From Burkholderia pyrrocinia (GTDB taxonomy: Bacteria > Pseudomonadota > Gammaproteobacteria > Burkholderiales > Burkholderiaceae): 64,000 nt of DNA. The notes below the pieces were generated by a model, which saw nothing but the letters and a program-made list of their open reading frames with translations, did not search any database and was not told the origin of the DNA. Of the stretch, positions 53,536 through 62,949 are shown piece after piece. Every line of letters starts with the position of its first letter. Within the stretch, counting starts at the first letter, position 1. Where the stretch lies: positions 868,001 to 932,000 of the forward strand of contig NZ_CP011504.1 in NCBI RefSeq assembly GCF_001028665.1. Reading direction: 5' to 3'. The position numbers were made by a program, and so were the translations under genes.

Positions 53536-53753
53536 ATGGGGCGGACAGGCGGCACGGGCGGCGTCGCCCAGCCGGTCGCCCGCTTCCGCTAGAATTGCGG
53601 CACGCGCGACCCCGTCGCCGCCCGATCCATCATCCGCATCGACGCAGTCCAAGCGACCGCCGGTGCGGCCCGCGCCCGAGCCGCGCGAGCGCCGCACACC
53701 GTTGCCGCGCCCGCCCGGGCGCGCCACCAACCGAATTCAGCTGGAGAAAGACC

Positions 53754-53951
53754 GTGTTTACCTGCAGAAACCAGAGCTGCGGCACGCAGTGGGAGACGTC
53801 CGACGTCGTCATCAAGGACGAGGGCCAGGGGCTGCTGTTCCGCTGCCCGCTGTGCGGCGCGCGCAACTATCTCGAGCGCTTCGAAGCCGACGACGGCACC
53901 ATCGTCTACGAACAGATGGAAGGCAAGCCTTACCTCGGAGACCTGGAATGA
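53754..53951 (+). CDS. Small zinc-ribbon protein upstream of dbpA
   Basis: A 65-residue protein starting at GTG with a GGAGA ribosome site. Two cysteine pairs, CRNQSC near the start and CPLC at about 34-37, form a zinc-ribbon; the tail (LERFEADDGTIVYEQMEGKPYLGDLE) is acidic. It overlaps the dbpA start by four bases (ATGA), so translation is coupled. It may bind RNA or ribosome components alongside the helicase; that role is inferred from the overlap. Confidence 0.8.
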   Translation: MFTCRNQSCGTQWETSDVVIKDEGQGLLFRCPLCGARNYLERFEADDGTIVYEQMEGKPYLGDLE

Positions 53952-55345
53952 CCCAACCGACCGCAGCGCCCTTCAGCGCGCTGCCGCTGACGCCCGCCAC
54001 GCTCGCCAACCTCGCGCAGCTCGGTTATGTCGACATGACGCCGATCCAGGCCGCGAGCCTGCCGATCGCGCTGGCCGGCCAGGACCTGATCGCGCAGGCG
54101 AAGACGGGCAGCGGCAAGACCGCCGCGTTCTCGCTCGCGCTGCTGTCGCGCCTCGACGCGCGCCGCTTCGACGTGCAGGCGATGATCCTGTGCCCGACGC
54201 GCGAGCTCGCCGACCAGGTCGCGCAGGAAGTGCGCCGCCTCGCGCGCGCCGAGGAAAACGTGAAGGTGCTGACGCTGTGCGGCGGCACGCCGATGCGCCC
54301 GCAGGCGCAGAGCCTCGAGCACGGCGCGCATATCGTCGTCGGCACGCCGGGCCGCATCATGGATCACCTCGATCGCGGCAACCTGAAGCTCGACGCGCTG
54401 AACACGCTCGTGCTCGACGAAGCCGACCGGATGCTCGACATGGGCTTCTTCGACGACATCGCGAAGGTCGCGCGGATGTGCCCGACGACACGCCAGACGC
54501 TGCTGTTCTCCGCGACCTATCCGGACGGCATCGTGAAGCTGAGCCAGCAGTTCCTGCGCAATCCGAAGGAAGTGAAGCTCGAAGAGCGCCACGACAACAG
54601 CAAGATCCGCCAGCGCTTCTATGAAGTGACCGAGAACGAGCGGCTGCATGCGGTCGGCCAGTTGCTGAACCACTACCGGCCCGTCAGCACGATCGCGTTC
54701 TGCAACACGAAGCAGCAGTGCCGCGACCTGCTCGACGTGCTGCATGCGCAGGGCTTCCACGCGCTCGCGCTGCACGGCGAGCTCGACCAGCGCGAACGCG
54801 ACCAGGTGCTGATCCAGTTCGCGAACCGCAGCTGCTCGGTGCTGGTGGCGACCGACGTCGCCGCGCGCGGGCTCGACATCGCGCAGCTCGAAGCGGTGAT
54901 CAACGTCGACGTGACGCCCGACCCCGAAGTGCACGTGCACCGCATCGGCCGCACGGGCCGCGCGGATCAGGACGGCTGGGCGCTGAGCCTCGCGAGCATG
55001 GACGAGATGGGCCGCGTCGGCGCGATCGAACAGGCGCAGAAGCGCGACGTCGAATGGCATCCGCTCGCCGAGCTGAAGCCGGCCGGCGACGACACGCTGC
55101 TGCCGCCGATGGAAACGCTGCAGATCCTCGGCGGACGCAAGGACAAGATCCGCCCGGGCGACGTGCTCGGCGCGCTGACCGGCGATGCCGGGTTCGACGG
55201 CAAGCAGATCGGCAAGATCAACGTGACCGAGTTCTCGACCTATGTCGCGATCGAGCGCGGCGTCGCGCACGACGCGCTGCGCAAGCTCAATGCGGGGAAG
55301 ATCAAGGGCAAGCGGGTCAAGGTCCGGCTGATGGACGAAGAGTGA
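53948..55345 (+). CDS. dbpA: DEAD-box RNA helicase DbpA
   Basis: A 465-residue helicase with all core motifs: Q motif region TPIQ, Walker A AKTGSGKT (51-58), PTREL, TPGR, DEAD, SAT, and HRIGRTGR. The C-terminal domain (about 390-465, ending KIKGKRVKVRLMDEE) is the DbpA RNA-binding domain that targets hairpin 92 of 23S rRNA. It functions in 50S ribosome assembly. It starts inside the stop of the zinc-ribbon gene. Confidence 0.93.
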   Translation: MTQPTAAPFSALPLTPATLANLAQLGYVDMTPIQAASLPIALAGQDLIAQAKTGSGKTAAFSLALLSRLDARRFDVQAMILCPTRELADQVAQEVRRLARAEENVKVLTLCGGTPMRPQAQSLEHGAHIVVGTPGRIMDHLDRGNLKLDALNTLVLDEADRMLDMGFFDDIAKVARMCPTTRQTLLFSATYPDGIVKLSQQFLRNPKEVKLEERHDNSKIRQRFYEVTENERLHAVGQLLNHYRPVSTIAFCNTKQQCRDLLDVLHAQGFHALALHGELDQRERDQVLIQFANRSCSVLVATDVAARGLDIAQLEAVINVDVTPDPEVHVHRIGRTGRADQDGWALSLASMDEMGRVGAIEQAQKRDVEWHPLAELKPAGDDTLLPPMETLQILGGRKDKIRPGDVLGALTGDAGFDGKQIGKINVTEFSTYVAIERGVAHDALRKLNAGKIKGKRVKVRLMDEE

Positions 55346-55351
55346 CGGGAA

Positions 55352-55383
55352 GCGGCGCGGACGGTCCCACCGTTGCGCGCCGC
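55352..55383. terminator. Hairpin between convergent dbpA and PhnD-like gene
   Basis: A GC-rich stem of 14 bases with one bulge and a CCC loop fills the 55-bp gap between two convergent stop codons. It has no T-run. Confidence 0.5.
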
Positions 55384-55400
55384 CCTGCACTACCCGCACC

Positions 55401-56225
55401 TCACGCCAGTTCCGGATACCCGTGCGCGGCGGCCTCCCGCGCAAACCGCGCAATCGTTTCATAGTCGTCCGGCGACAGCCGTTCGAATCCCTTCAGTCTC
55501 AGCACGCGCGAGCGTTCCGCATCGGCCGCGACCGCGCGATCGAGCGCATCCCGCAATGCGGCGACCTGCGTTTCCTCCAGCGCCCGCGATGCGATGAACG
55601 GCAACCCCGGCGCGGATGCCGTCGTGCCGATGATCCGGATCTCCTTCAGCAAATCGGGCAGCGCATCGCGCACATACGCGAACGTCACGCAGTCGATCGC
55701 CGCGCAATCGGCTTCGCCTGACGCCAGCGAACGCAGCGCGTTCAGGTGCGAGCCGAACGGCGTGACCGATCCGAAGAATCTTCCGTCGTGCGCATGCGGC
55801 GCGACCGCATGCCGTAACGCGTTCATTCCGCTGTGCGAATCCCCGCCGTTGAATGCGGCCCGCAGCCCGCGACAGGCGGCGAGCGTCGTCGCGCCGCCAG
55901 CATGCACGCGCGCCGACACGACCAGCACGCTGCGGTAGCGCGCGCCATTGCAGCCTTCGGCATCGAATACGGGCGTCGCGACCAGATGCACCGTATCGCG
56001 CAACCCGAGCATCCGGTACGGATAGCCGCAGGTCTGCGACAGCAGCAGATCGTCGCGCCGCCACAGCGCATGCAGGTCATCGAACGGTTCGTCGGGCAGC
56101 GCGACGCCGGCGGGCCCGCCCGCGTTCGCGAACGCATCGAGCGCGTCGCGCAGCAGCGCGCGCCACAGCACGGCGTGGCGCGGCGTCACGTTATACATCG
56201 GCAGTGCTGCGATCCATTGGCTCAT
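55401..56225 (-). CDS. PhnD-like phosphate/phosphonate-type binding-domain protein, no signal peptide
   Basis: A 274-residue protein with the fold of phosphonate ABC receptors: WIAALPMYNVTP at the start, LLLSQTCGYPYRM, FNGGDSHSGMNALRH and ADCAAIDCVTFAYV. The N-terminus lacks an export signal, so it may act in the cytoplasm, as a sensor or scavenger, or an upstream start has been lost. No permease or ATPase genes are nearby. It starts 23 bp after the porin gene on the same strand, so it may be expressed with it. Confidence 0.8.
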   Translation of the reverse strand: MSQWIAALPMYNVTPRHAVLWRALLRDALDAFANAGGPAGVALPDEPFDDLHALWRRDDLLLSQTCGYPYRMLGLRDTVHLVATPVFDAEGCNGARYRSVLVVSARVHAGGATTLAACRGLRAAFNGGDSHSGMNALRHAVAPHAHDGRFFGSVTPFGSHLNALRSLASGEADCAAIDCVTFAYVRDALPDLLKEIRIIGTTASAPGLPFIASRALEETQVAALRDALDRAVAADAERSRVLRLKGFERLSPDDYETIARFAREAAAHGYPELA

Positions 56226-56248
56226 GCGCGCATTCTACGATCGAAACG

Positions 56249-57349
56249 TCAGAACACGTGCCGGATACCCGCGCGCCCGACCGCCTGCTTCTGGTTGCTC
56301 GACGGATTGAAGCCCGCGATCTGCGCGACCGGCGCATCGCCCGCCGCCTTCTGGAACGCCCCCATCACATAGACGCTCGTGCGCTTGGACAGCGCGTATT
56401 CGACGCTCAGGTTGAACTGGTGATACTTCGGCTCCGCGTTCGTCGCATGGTCGCGGCCCGTCGTGTACGTATAGCCGGTGCCGATCGTCACCGCCGGCGT
56501 CGGCGTGACGAGCGCCGACAGCTCGTAGTTCTGGAACGTCGCGTCGTGCCCGGCGCTGCCCTGCTGGAAGTTCGTGTTCGTGAAGTCCGCCAGCACCTTC
56601 AGCCACTGCACGACCTGGTACGACGCGCCTACGCCGAACACCTTCTGCGCGCGCGCCGCGTCGAGGTAGTTGCCGTAGATCGCGTTCGTGAAGCCCGCAT
56701 AGTTCTGGTAGCCCTGCGTCGACACGCCCGGGTTGTTGATCCTCAGGTAGCCGATGCCGAAGCCGACCGGCCCCGCCGCGTAGCTCGCGCCGACGCTGAA
56801 CGTCGCGTTGTCCGAGAAGCGGCCGGGTTGCCCGCCGAATGCGTAGAGGCCGCCGAACGTGACGCCCGCGATCGTCGGGCTGCGGTACTTGACCGCGTTC
56901 GAGATCGGGAAGCCGTTGTCGGTGTTGTCCATGTCGTTCGGGTGCGCGAAGTAATAGCCGCCGATATTGCCGTTCAACGTGAACGGTTCGACGTAGTCGA
57001 CGATCGAATCCCACTGGCGGCCGAGCGTGAGCGTGCCGAGCTTCGCATCGTTCAGGCCGACGTATGCGTTGCGCGAGAACGCGAGCCCGCTGCCGAGACG
57101 GCCGGAATTGATGTCGAAGCCGCTTTCGAGCCGGAAGATCGCGCTCAAGCCGCCGCCGAGATCCTCGGTGCCGCGCACGCCCCAACGGCTGCCGGCCGTC
57201 ACGCCCGATGCGAGCTGCACGAGATGCTTGCCCTGCACGTTCGATACGTAGTCGACGCCGTCCTCGACGATGCCGTACAGCGTGACGCTGCTTTGCGCGT
57301 GTGCGGTGGCGGCCGCGGCGAGCGGCAGCGCGAACAGGAGCTTCTTCAT
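56249..57349 (-). CDS. Gram-negative porin (trimeric, OmpC-like, Burkholderia type)
   Basis: A 366-residue outer-membrane protein: signal MKKLLFALPLAAAATAHA, then QSSVTLYGIVEDGVDYVSN, GSRWGVRGTEDLGGGLSAIF and NAYVGL, the pattern of betaproteobacterial general porins. It ends in Phe (GIRHVF), as required for barrel assembly. It allows diffusion of small hydrophilic solutes. Porin paralogues are numerous in this genus, so no gene name is given. Confidence 0.93.
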   Translation of the reverse strand: MKKLLFALPLAAAATAHAQSSVTLYGIVEDGVDYVSNVQGKHLVQLASGVTAGSRWGVRGTEDLGGGLSAIFRLESGFDINSGRLGSGLAFSRNAYVGLNDAKLGTLTLGRQWDSIVDYVEPFTLNGNIGGYYFAHPNDMDNTDNGFPISNAVKYRSPTIAGVTFGGLYAFGGQPGRFSDNATFSVGASYAAGPVGFGIGYLRINNPGVSTQGYQNYAGFTNAIYGNYLDAARAQKVFGVGASYQVVQWLKVLADFTNTNFQQGSAGHDATFQNYELSALVTPTPAVTIGTGYTYTTGRDHATNAEPKYHQFNLSVEYALSKRTSVYVMGAFQKAAGDAPVAQIAGFNPSSNQKQAVGRAGIRHVF

Positions 57350-57438
57350 CGGGATGTTCCGTTCTATTTGTTCAGAGATGCGAACCGTCTGCAGGGAATG
57401 CGGGACTATATCGATGCGCCCGGCGCGCGCCAACGAAC

Positions 57439-57456
57439 GAATCGAGAATTCGATTC
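57439..57456. promoter_or_regulatory. Inverted repeat GAATCGA-GAAT-TCGATTC upstream of the porin
   Basis: Seven-base perfect arms lie 90 bp upstream of the porin start in the 415-bp gap between porin and osmF. It could be an operator for the porin. A 12-base palindrome, CGCCGGCCGGCG, lies about 30 bp further on. I see no gene in the rest of the gap. Confidence 0.4.
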
Positions 57457-57764
57457 CAGAAATTTCCGGCCGCGCCCCGTCAGACGCCGGCCGGCGGTCT
57501 TGTGAGCCATCGCGATAAGCAAATGCGAATCGATTGATTGGCCGTCCGACATCGGTTCGGTAAAGTTCGCGTTCCTTCCGAATCGTCGCGAGCCTCCTGC
57601 GGTTCGCCCGCACGTCGCAACGCGGCCGGCGCACCGGGTCGGCCGTTTCGCAGCTTGTGTCCGTCGCGTCACCCGCGCGACGTGCGCCCCGAAACCGCGC
57701 GCACGACACGCCTCGCGGCGCGGCATTCGGCAAGCCTCGACAACACGCTGGAGCCCCGGTCCCC

Positions 57765-58688
57765 ATGACATTCCTCCGATCGATCCGCCGCCTCGGCGTC
57801 GCCACCTTCGCCGTGACCGCTTCGGCCGCCGTCTGCGCCGCGCCGTCGATCACGGTCGCATCGAAAATCGACACCGAAGGCAACCTGCTCGGCAACCTGA
57901 TTTCGCAGGTGCTGAAGTCGCACGGCCTCGCCGTTACCGACAAGATCGGGCTCGGCACCACGCCGATCGTGCGCAAGGCGCTGACGACCGGCGAGATCGA
58001 CATCTATCCGGAATACACCGGCAACGCCGCGTTCTTCTTCAACAAGGCCGACGATCCGGTCTGGAGGGACGCCGCGAAAGGCTACGACACTGCAAAGCAG
58101 CTCGACTACGCGGCCAACCATCTCGTCTGGCTCGCCCCCGCGCCGGCCAACAACACGTGGGGCGTCGCGGTGCTCGGCACCGTCGCGAAGGCGAACGGGC
58201 TGAAGACGTTCGACGACTTCGGCAAATGGGCCGTCAACGGCGGCAAGGTGAAGCTCGCGGCGTCGGCCGAGTTCGTGAACAGCGCGTCCGCGCTGCCGTC
58301 ATTCGAGAAAGCGTACGGCTTCAAGCTGAAGCAGGATCAGTTGCTCGTGCTGTCGGGCGGCGACACGGCCGCGACGATCAAGGCCGCGGCGAACCAGACC
58401 GACGGCGTGAACGCCGCGATGGTCTACGGCACCGACGGCGGCATCGCATCGTCCGGCCTCGTCGTGCTCGACGATGCAAAGCACGTGCAGCCCGTCTACG
58501 CGCCGGCGCCGGTGATCCGCGAGGCGGTGCTGAAAGCGCATCCGCAGATCGCCGACTACCTGAAGCCGGTGTTCGCGAGCCTCGACCTGAAGACGCTGCA
58601 GACGCTCAACAGCCGCATCCAGTTGAACGGCGAACCCGCGTCGGCCGTCGCCGCCGGCTATCTGAAGGCGAAGGGCTTCGTCAAATGA
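57765..58688 (+). CDS. osmF: Osmoprotectant ABC transporter substrate-binding protein
   Basis: A 307-residue periplasmic receptor with signal peptide ending VCAA, then an OpuAC-type fold (ITVASKIDTEGNLLGNLISQ; EIDIYPEYTGNAAFF). It binds betaine/choline-like compounds. It is first of four overlapping genes in the same order as E. coli osmF-yehY-yehX-yehW. Its stop overlaps the permease start (ATGA). Confidence 0.9.
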   Translation: MTFLRSIRRLGVATFAVTASAAVCAAPSITVASKIDTEGNLLGNLISQVLKSHGLAVTDKIGLGTTPIVRKALTTGEIDIYPEYTGNAAFFFNKADDPVWRDAAKGYDTAKQLDYAANHLVWLAPAPANNTWGVAVLGTVAKANGLKTFDDFGKWAVNGGKVKLAASAEFVNSASALPSFEKAYGFKLKQDQLLVLSGGDTAATIKAAANQTDGVNAAMVYGTDGGIASSGLVVLDDAKHVQPVYAPAPVIREAVLKAHPQIADYLKPVFASLDLKTLQTLNSRIQLNGEPASAVAAGYLKAKGFVK

Positions 58689-59908
58689 TCGCCGGCGCGC
58701 ACGCAGCGGCCGGCCAGCCGGCGGACACCGGTTCGAGCGCCGACGCCGCGAACGTGCGCGCGCCGCGCGTCGACCGCGTCGGCGTGCTGATCGCCGGCAC
58801 GATCGCCGCGATGCTCGCGTTCGCGCCGTTCGTCACGTTCCGCGCGAACCGGATCGTCGCCGGGCACGATCTCGCACTGGCCGACATCTTCCCGCACTGG
58901 CAAGCCGTCACGCTGTACGCGGCCGGCGCGGCGAGTGCACTGTTCGCGCTGCTGCGCGGCCGGCCGGCGTCGCGTTTCGCGGCAGGCGCAGTGCGGCTGC
59001 TCGGCCTCGGCGCGCTCGTCGGCCATGTACCTGCCCATCTCGTCACCGACGACAATCCGCTCGCGCGCGTGTCGCCGGCCACCGGCGCGTGGCTGCTGTT
59101 CTTCGCGTACGCGGCGCTCGTCGTCGATGCGTCCGCACGGCTCGCGCTCGGCCCGGTCAAACGCCTCGCCGCGCTGGCCGCCGCCTTCGCCGTACTCGCC
59201 GCGCTGCTGCACGCCGGGTGGTGGGACGGTCTCTCCGTGATGCAGGAATACGCGGCGCGCGCCGACACGTTCTGGCAGGAAGCGGGCCGGCACGCCGCGC
59301 TCGTCGGCGGCTCGGTCGCCACCGCGACCGCGGCCGGCGTGCCGCTCGGCGTCGCGTGCGCGCGCTCGGCCACGCTGCGCGGCGTGCTGCTGCCGGCTCT
59401 CAATATCGTGCAGACGATTCCGAGCATCGCGATGTACGGGCTGCTGATGGTGCCGCTCGGGCTGCTTGCCGCGCACGTGCCGCTCGCGGCCGCGCTCGGC
59501 ATACGCGGAATCGGCGCCGCGCCGGCCGCGCTTGCGCTGTTCCTGTATTCGCTGCTGCCGATCGCGTCGAGCGTCGTGGTCGGGCTGCGGCAGATTCCGC
59601 CGCAGGCCGTCGAAGCCGCCGCCGCGATGGGCATGACGCGCGCGCAGCGGCTGTTCCAGGTCGAGTTGCCGCTCGCGCTGCCGGTGATCCTGAGCGGTGT
59701 TCGGATCGTGCTCGTGCAGAACATCGGCCTCGCCGCCGTCGCCGCGCTGATCGGCGGCGGCGGCTTCGGCACCTTCATCTTCCAGGGCATCGGGCAGTCG
59801 GCGACCGACCTCGTGCTGCTCGGCGCGATCCCGACGATCGCGCTGGCGCTCGCCGCCGCCGTCGTGTTCGACGCCGCCACCGCACTCGCAAAGGGACGCC
59901 GCGCATGA
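58685..59908 (+). CDS. yehY: Osmoprotectant ABC transporter permease (YehY-like)
   Basis: A 407-residue permease. An N-terminal region of about 180 residues with several helices is followed by a standard BPD_transp_1 domain (VGGSVATATAAGVPLGVACA...EAAAAMGMTRAQRLFQVELPLALP, in parts). The extended N-terminus is as in YehY. It starts in the ATGA overlap with osmF and ends in an ATGA overlap with the ATPase gene. Confidence 0.9.
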   Translation: MIAGAHAAAGQPADTGSSADAANVRAPRVDRVGVLIAGTIAAMLAFAPFVTFRANRIVAGHDLALADIFPHWQAVTLYAAGAASALFALLRGRPASRFAAGAVRLLGLGALVGHVPAHLVTDDNPLARVSPATGAWLLFFAYAALVVDASARLALGPVKRLAALAAAFAVLAALLHAGWWDGLSVMQEYAARADTFWQEAGRHAALVGGSVATATAAGVPLGVACARSATLRGVLLPALNIVQTIPSIAMYGLLMVPLGLLAAHVPLAAALGIRGIGAAPAALALFLYSLLPIASSVVVGLRQIPPQAVEAAAAMGMTRAQRLFQVELPLALPVILSGVRIVLVQNIGLAAVAALIGGGGFGTFIFQGIGQSATDLVLLGAIPTIALALAAAVVFDAATALAKGRRA

Positions 59909-60843
59909 TCGAAATCGAACACGTCAGCCGCCGCTTCGGCGAACAGACCGCCGTCGACAACGTCACGCTGTCGATTCGCCGCGGCACGATTGCCGCACTG
60001 GTCGGCGCGTCGGGCAGCGGCAAGTCGACGCTGCTGCGGATGATCAACCGGCTGATCGCGCCGACCAGCGGCACGATCCGCATCGACGGCGTCGATACGG
60101 CAACCCTCCCCCCGGAACAACTGCGGCGCGGCATCGGTTACGCGATCCAGGGGCACGGCCTGTTCCCGCACTGGAGCGTCGCGCGCAACATCGCGACCGT
60201 GCCGCGCCTGCTCGGCTGGCCGGCCGATCGCATCGACGCGCGCGTGCGCGAACTGCTCGCGCTGTTCGAGCTCGATCCGGCCGTCTATGCAGGCAAGCTG
60301 CCGCACGAACTGTCGGGCGGCCAGCAGCAGCGCGTCGGCGTCGCGCGCGCGCTCGCGGCCGAACCCGGCATCCTGCTGATGGACGAGCCGTTCGGCGCGC
60401 TCGACTCGATCATCCGGAGCAAGGCGCAGGATGACCTGCTCGCGCTGCAGCGCCGGCTCGGCATCACGATCGTGCTCGTCACGCACGACATGGAAGAAGC
60501 GCTGAAGCTCGGCGACACGATCGTCGTGATGGATCGCGGCCGAGTACTGCAGGCGGCATCGCCCGCCGACATCCTCGCGCGGCCCGCGCCCGGATTCGTC
60601 GAACAGCTTGTCGCCGGCGACGACCGGCCGCTCAGGCTGCTTGCGCTGACCCGCGTCGACGAAGCGGTCGAACCCGGCACGGCCGACGGCGCGCCGCTAT
60701 CCGGTGCCGCATCGCTGCGCGATGCGATCGCCGAGCTGCTGTGGCGCGGCGTCGACGCATTGCCGGTCGCCGGCGCGGATGGCAGCGTGGGCGGCCGGAT
60801 CTCGCTGCCCGCGATCGTCGCGCGTGCAAGGCAGCCGCGATGA
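59905..60843 (+). CDS. yehX: Osmoprotectant ABC transporter ATPase (YehX-like)
   Basis: A 312-residue ATPase: Walker A GASGSGKST, Q-loop QGHGLFPHWS, signature LSGGQQQR, Walker B ILLMDEP and the switch His in VTHDMEEA. The tail after about residue 235 resembles a reduced CBS-like regulatory region, as in glycine-betaine transporters. It overlaps both neighbours by four bases. Confidence 0.92.
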   Translation: MIEIEHVSRRFGEQTAVDNVTLSIRRGTIAALVGASGSGKSTLLRMINRLIAPTSGTIRIDGVDTATLPPEQLRRGIGYAIQGHGLFPHWSVARNIATVPRLLGWPADRIDARVRELLALFELDPAVYAGKLPHELSGGQQQRVGVARALAAEPGILLMDEPFGALDSIIRSKAQDDLLALQRRLGITIVLVTHDMEEALKLGDTIVVMDRGRVLQAASPADILARPAPGFVEQLVAGDDRPLRLLALTRVDEAVEPGTADGAPLSGAASLRDAIAELLWRGVDALPVAGADGSVGGRISLPAIVARARQPR

Positions 60844-61598
60844 GGGCCGCCGCGTTCGCTTCCGGCGCCGCGCGCGCCGCCGTGCTCGCCGCGCTGCTCG
60901 TGCTGCTGTTGCGCAGCGAGTGGCTCGCGCCGCTGTTCGCACCGTTCGCGGACAACGGCGCGCCGGCGCTCTACGACCGTGCGAGCCTGCTCGACCTGAC
61001 GCTTGCGCATCTCGCGATCGTTGCGGTGTCCAGTGCCGTCGGCGCGATCGTCGCGCTGGCCGCCGGCATTTTCGTCACGCGGCCGGCAGGTGCGGACTTC
61101 CTGCCGATCGCGCGCAGCATCGTCAACATCGGCCAGACCTTCCCGCCCGTCGCGGTGCTCGCGCTCGCGGTGCCGGCCGTCGGCTTCGGCGTGAAGCCGG
61201 TGCTGATCGCGCTCGTGCTGTACGGGCTGCTGCCCGTGTTCGAGAGCACGATCGCCGGGCTGCGCGACATCCCCGCCGCGACGCTCGACGCCGCGCGCGG
61301 GATGGGCATGAGCGCGCGCCAGCAACTGTTCGCGGTCGAGCTGCCGCTCGCGTTCCCGGTGATCCTGAACGGCATCCGGCTCGCGGTCGTGATCAACCTC
61401 GGCACCGCGACGATCGGTTCGACGGTCGCCGCGAAAGGGCTCGGCGACGTGATCATCGCGGGCCTGCAGACGTCGAACACCGCGTTCGTGCTGCAGGGCG
61501 GGATCGTCGTCGCGCTGCTTGCGGTCGCGGTGTACGACGTGCTCGGCCAGGCCGGCCGCGCATTCGCGCCGGCCGCGGCGCGGCTCGCGCCTGATTGA
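60840..61598 (+). CDS. yehW: Osmoprotectant ABC transporter permease (YehW-like)
   Basis: A 252-residue inner-membrane permease with the EAA-type loop (ATLDAARGMGMSARQQLFAVELPLAFP, in parts) and GSTVAAKGLGDVI. With YehY it forms the heteromeric channel. It is the last gene of the four-gene operon. Confidence 0.92.
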   Translation: MRAAAFASGAARAAVLAALLVLLLRSEWLAPLFAPFADNGAPALYDRASLLDLTLAHLAIVAVSSAVGAIVALAAGIFVTRPAGADFLPIARSIVNIGQTFPPVAVLALAVPAVGFGVKPVLIALVLYGLLPVFESTIAGLRDIPAATLDAARGMGMSARQQLFAVELPLAFPVILNGIRLAVVINLGTATIGSTVAAKGLGDVIIAGLQTSNTAFVLQGGIVVALLAVAVYDVLGQAGRAFAPAAARLAPD

Positions 61599-61680
61599 GC
61601 GGCGCTCGCCTCCGTGTTCCGTTTTCGCTCGTCGTTGTCCGGGCCGGCGCACCGCGTCCGGTTCGCTCCATCACAAAACC

Positions 61681-62706
61681 ATGGCCGAATACTTCGACGT
61701 CGACCACGCGCGCGCGATTGCCGCGCTCGACGCACGCTTCACCGCCCGCACCGAATGGCCGACCTGGCTGCTGATCGCCGCGATCTACGGCGGCTGGCTC
61801 GCGGTGCTGCTGCTCGTGCGCGCACAGCATCTGTCGCTCGCAGCCGCGACGCCGCCGCTGATCCTGCTCGGCGCGTGGCACCTGTCGCTGCAGCATGAAC
61901 TGCTGCACGGCCATCCGACGCGTTCCGCGTTCGTGAACAAGCTGCTCGGTTATCCGCCGCTGACGGTCTGGTATCCGTACGCGCTGTATCGCGACACGCA
62001 CCTCGACCATCATCGCGACGAAGACCTGACCGTGCCCGGCGTCGATCCCGAAACGAACTACGTGTCGCGCGCGCGCTGGGCGGCGCTGCCGCGCTGGCGT
62101 CGCGTGCTGACGGTCGCGCGCAAGACGTTCGTCGGGCGGCTGGTATGCGGCCCGCCGACGAGCATCGCCGCGATGTTCGTCGATGCGTTCGCCGCGTTCC
62201 GGCGCGGCGACTTCCGCTACTTGCCGATGTGGGCGACGCACGTTGCATGCGTGGTCGCGCTGCTCGCGTGGCTGCAATGGGCGATCGGCGTGCCGTGGTG
62301 GTATTACCTGCTCGCAGTCACGTGGCCTGCGCTATCGCTCGCGATGATCCGCTCGCTGTACGAACACCGCGCCGCGCGACACCCGAAGGCGCGCATCGCG
62401 ATCAACGAAGCCGGCTTCGCGATGCGGCTGCTGTACCTGAACAACAACTACCACCTCGTCCATCACGACCTGCCGAAGCTGCCGTGGTACGACCTGCCGC
62501 GCGCGTACCGGATGCGTCGCGACGCGTATGCGGAAAAATGCGGCGGCTTCGTGATTCGCGGCGGGTATCGCGAGCTGCTGGCGCGCCATGCGTGGACGCC
62601 GACCGATGCGACCGTGCATCCGTTCGACCAGGGCACCGCGTCGCTGTCGACGGGTGGCGGAGTGAAGGTGGCGGTGGTCGACAAGGTGCTGCAGATCAGC
62701 ACGTAA
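61681..62706 (+). CDS. Membrane fatty-acid desaturase/hydroxylase family protein
   Basis: A 341-residue membrane protein with the three histidine clusters of di-iron desaturases: HELLHG (about 72-77), HLDHH (about 107-111) and HLVHHD (about 259-264), between hydrophobic helices. It introduces a double bond or hydroxyl into an acyl chain or similar hydrophobic substrate; which one is unknown. It lies 82 bp after yehW, and an own promoter is likely. Confidence 0.88.
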   Translation: MAEYFDVDHARAIAALDARFTARTEWPTWLLIAAIYGGWLAVLLLVRAQHLSLAAATPPLILLGAWHLSLQHELLHGHPTRSAFVNKLLGYPPLTVWYPYALYRDTHLDHHRDEDLTVPGVDPETNYVSRARWAALPRWRRVLTVARKTFVGRLVCGPPTSIAAMFVDAFAAFRRGDFRYLPMWATHVACVVALLAWLQWAIGVPWWYYLLAVTWPALSLAMIRSLYEHRAARHPKARIAINEAGFAMRLLYLNNNYHLVHHDLPKLPWYDLPRAYRMRRDAYAEKCGGFVIRGGYRELLARHAWTPTDATVHPFDQGTASLSTGGGVKVAVVDKVLQIST

Positions 62707-62949
62707 CGTTCGACGGAGCCGCGCTTCGTCGTGAAGTCGCCCGGTTCGACGATGCAGGCGCAACGCCTGACGGCATGCCGATCCGCCCGCGTCGCGCGAA
62801 TTCCTTACGAAATGCCGACAACGAAGAGACTCGTCGGCGAATTGCCAATCGCGTCGGCAATGTCCAGAATGGCGGGTCATCCGGGGCCCCCAAAACAAGC
62901 CATTCGCCCCGGCTCCGCCCCTGGCCGGGCGCGCCACTCTCCGACGACG

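Noticed and set aside
62707..62949. Small hairpin CAGGCG-CAA-CGCCTG as desaturase terminator
   Set aside because: Six-base stem without T-run; too weak to call in GC-rich DNA.
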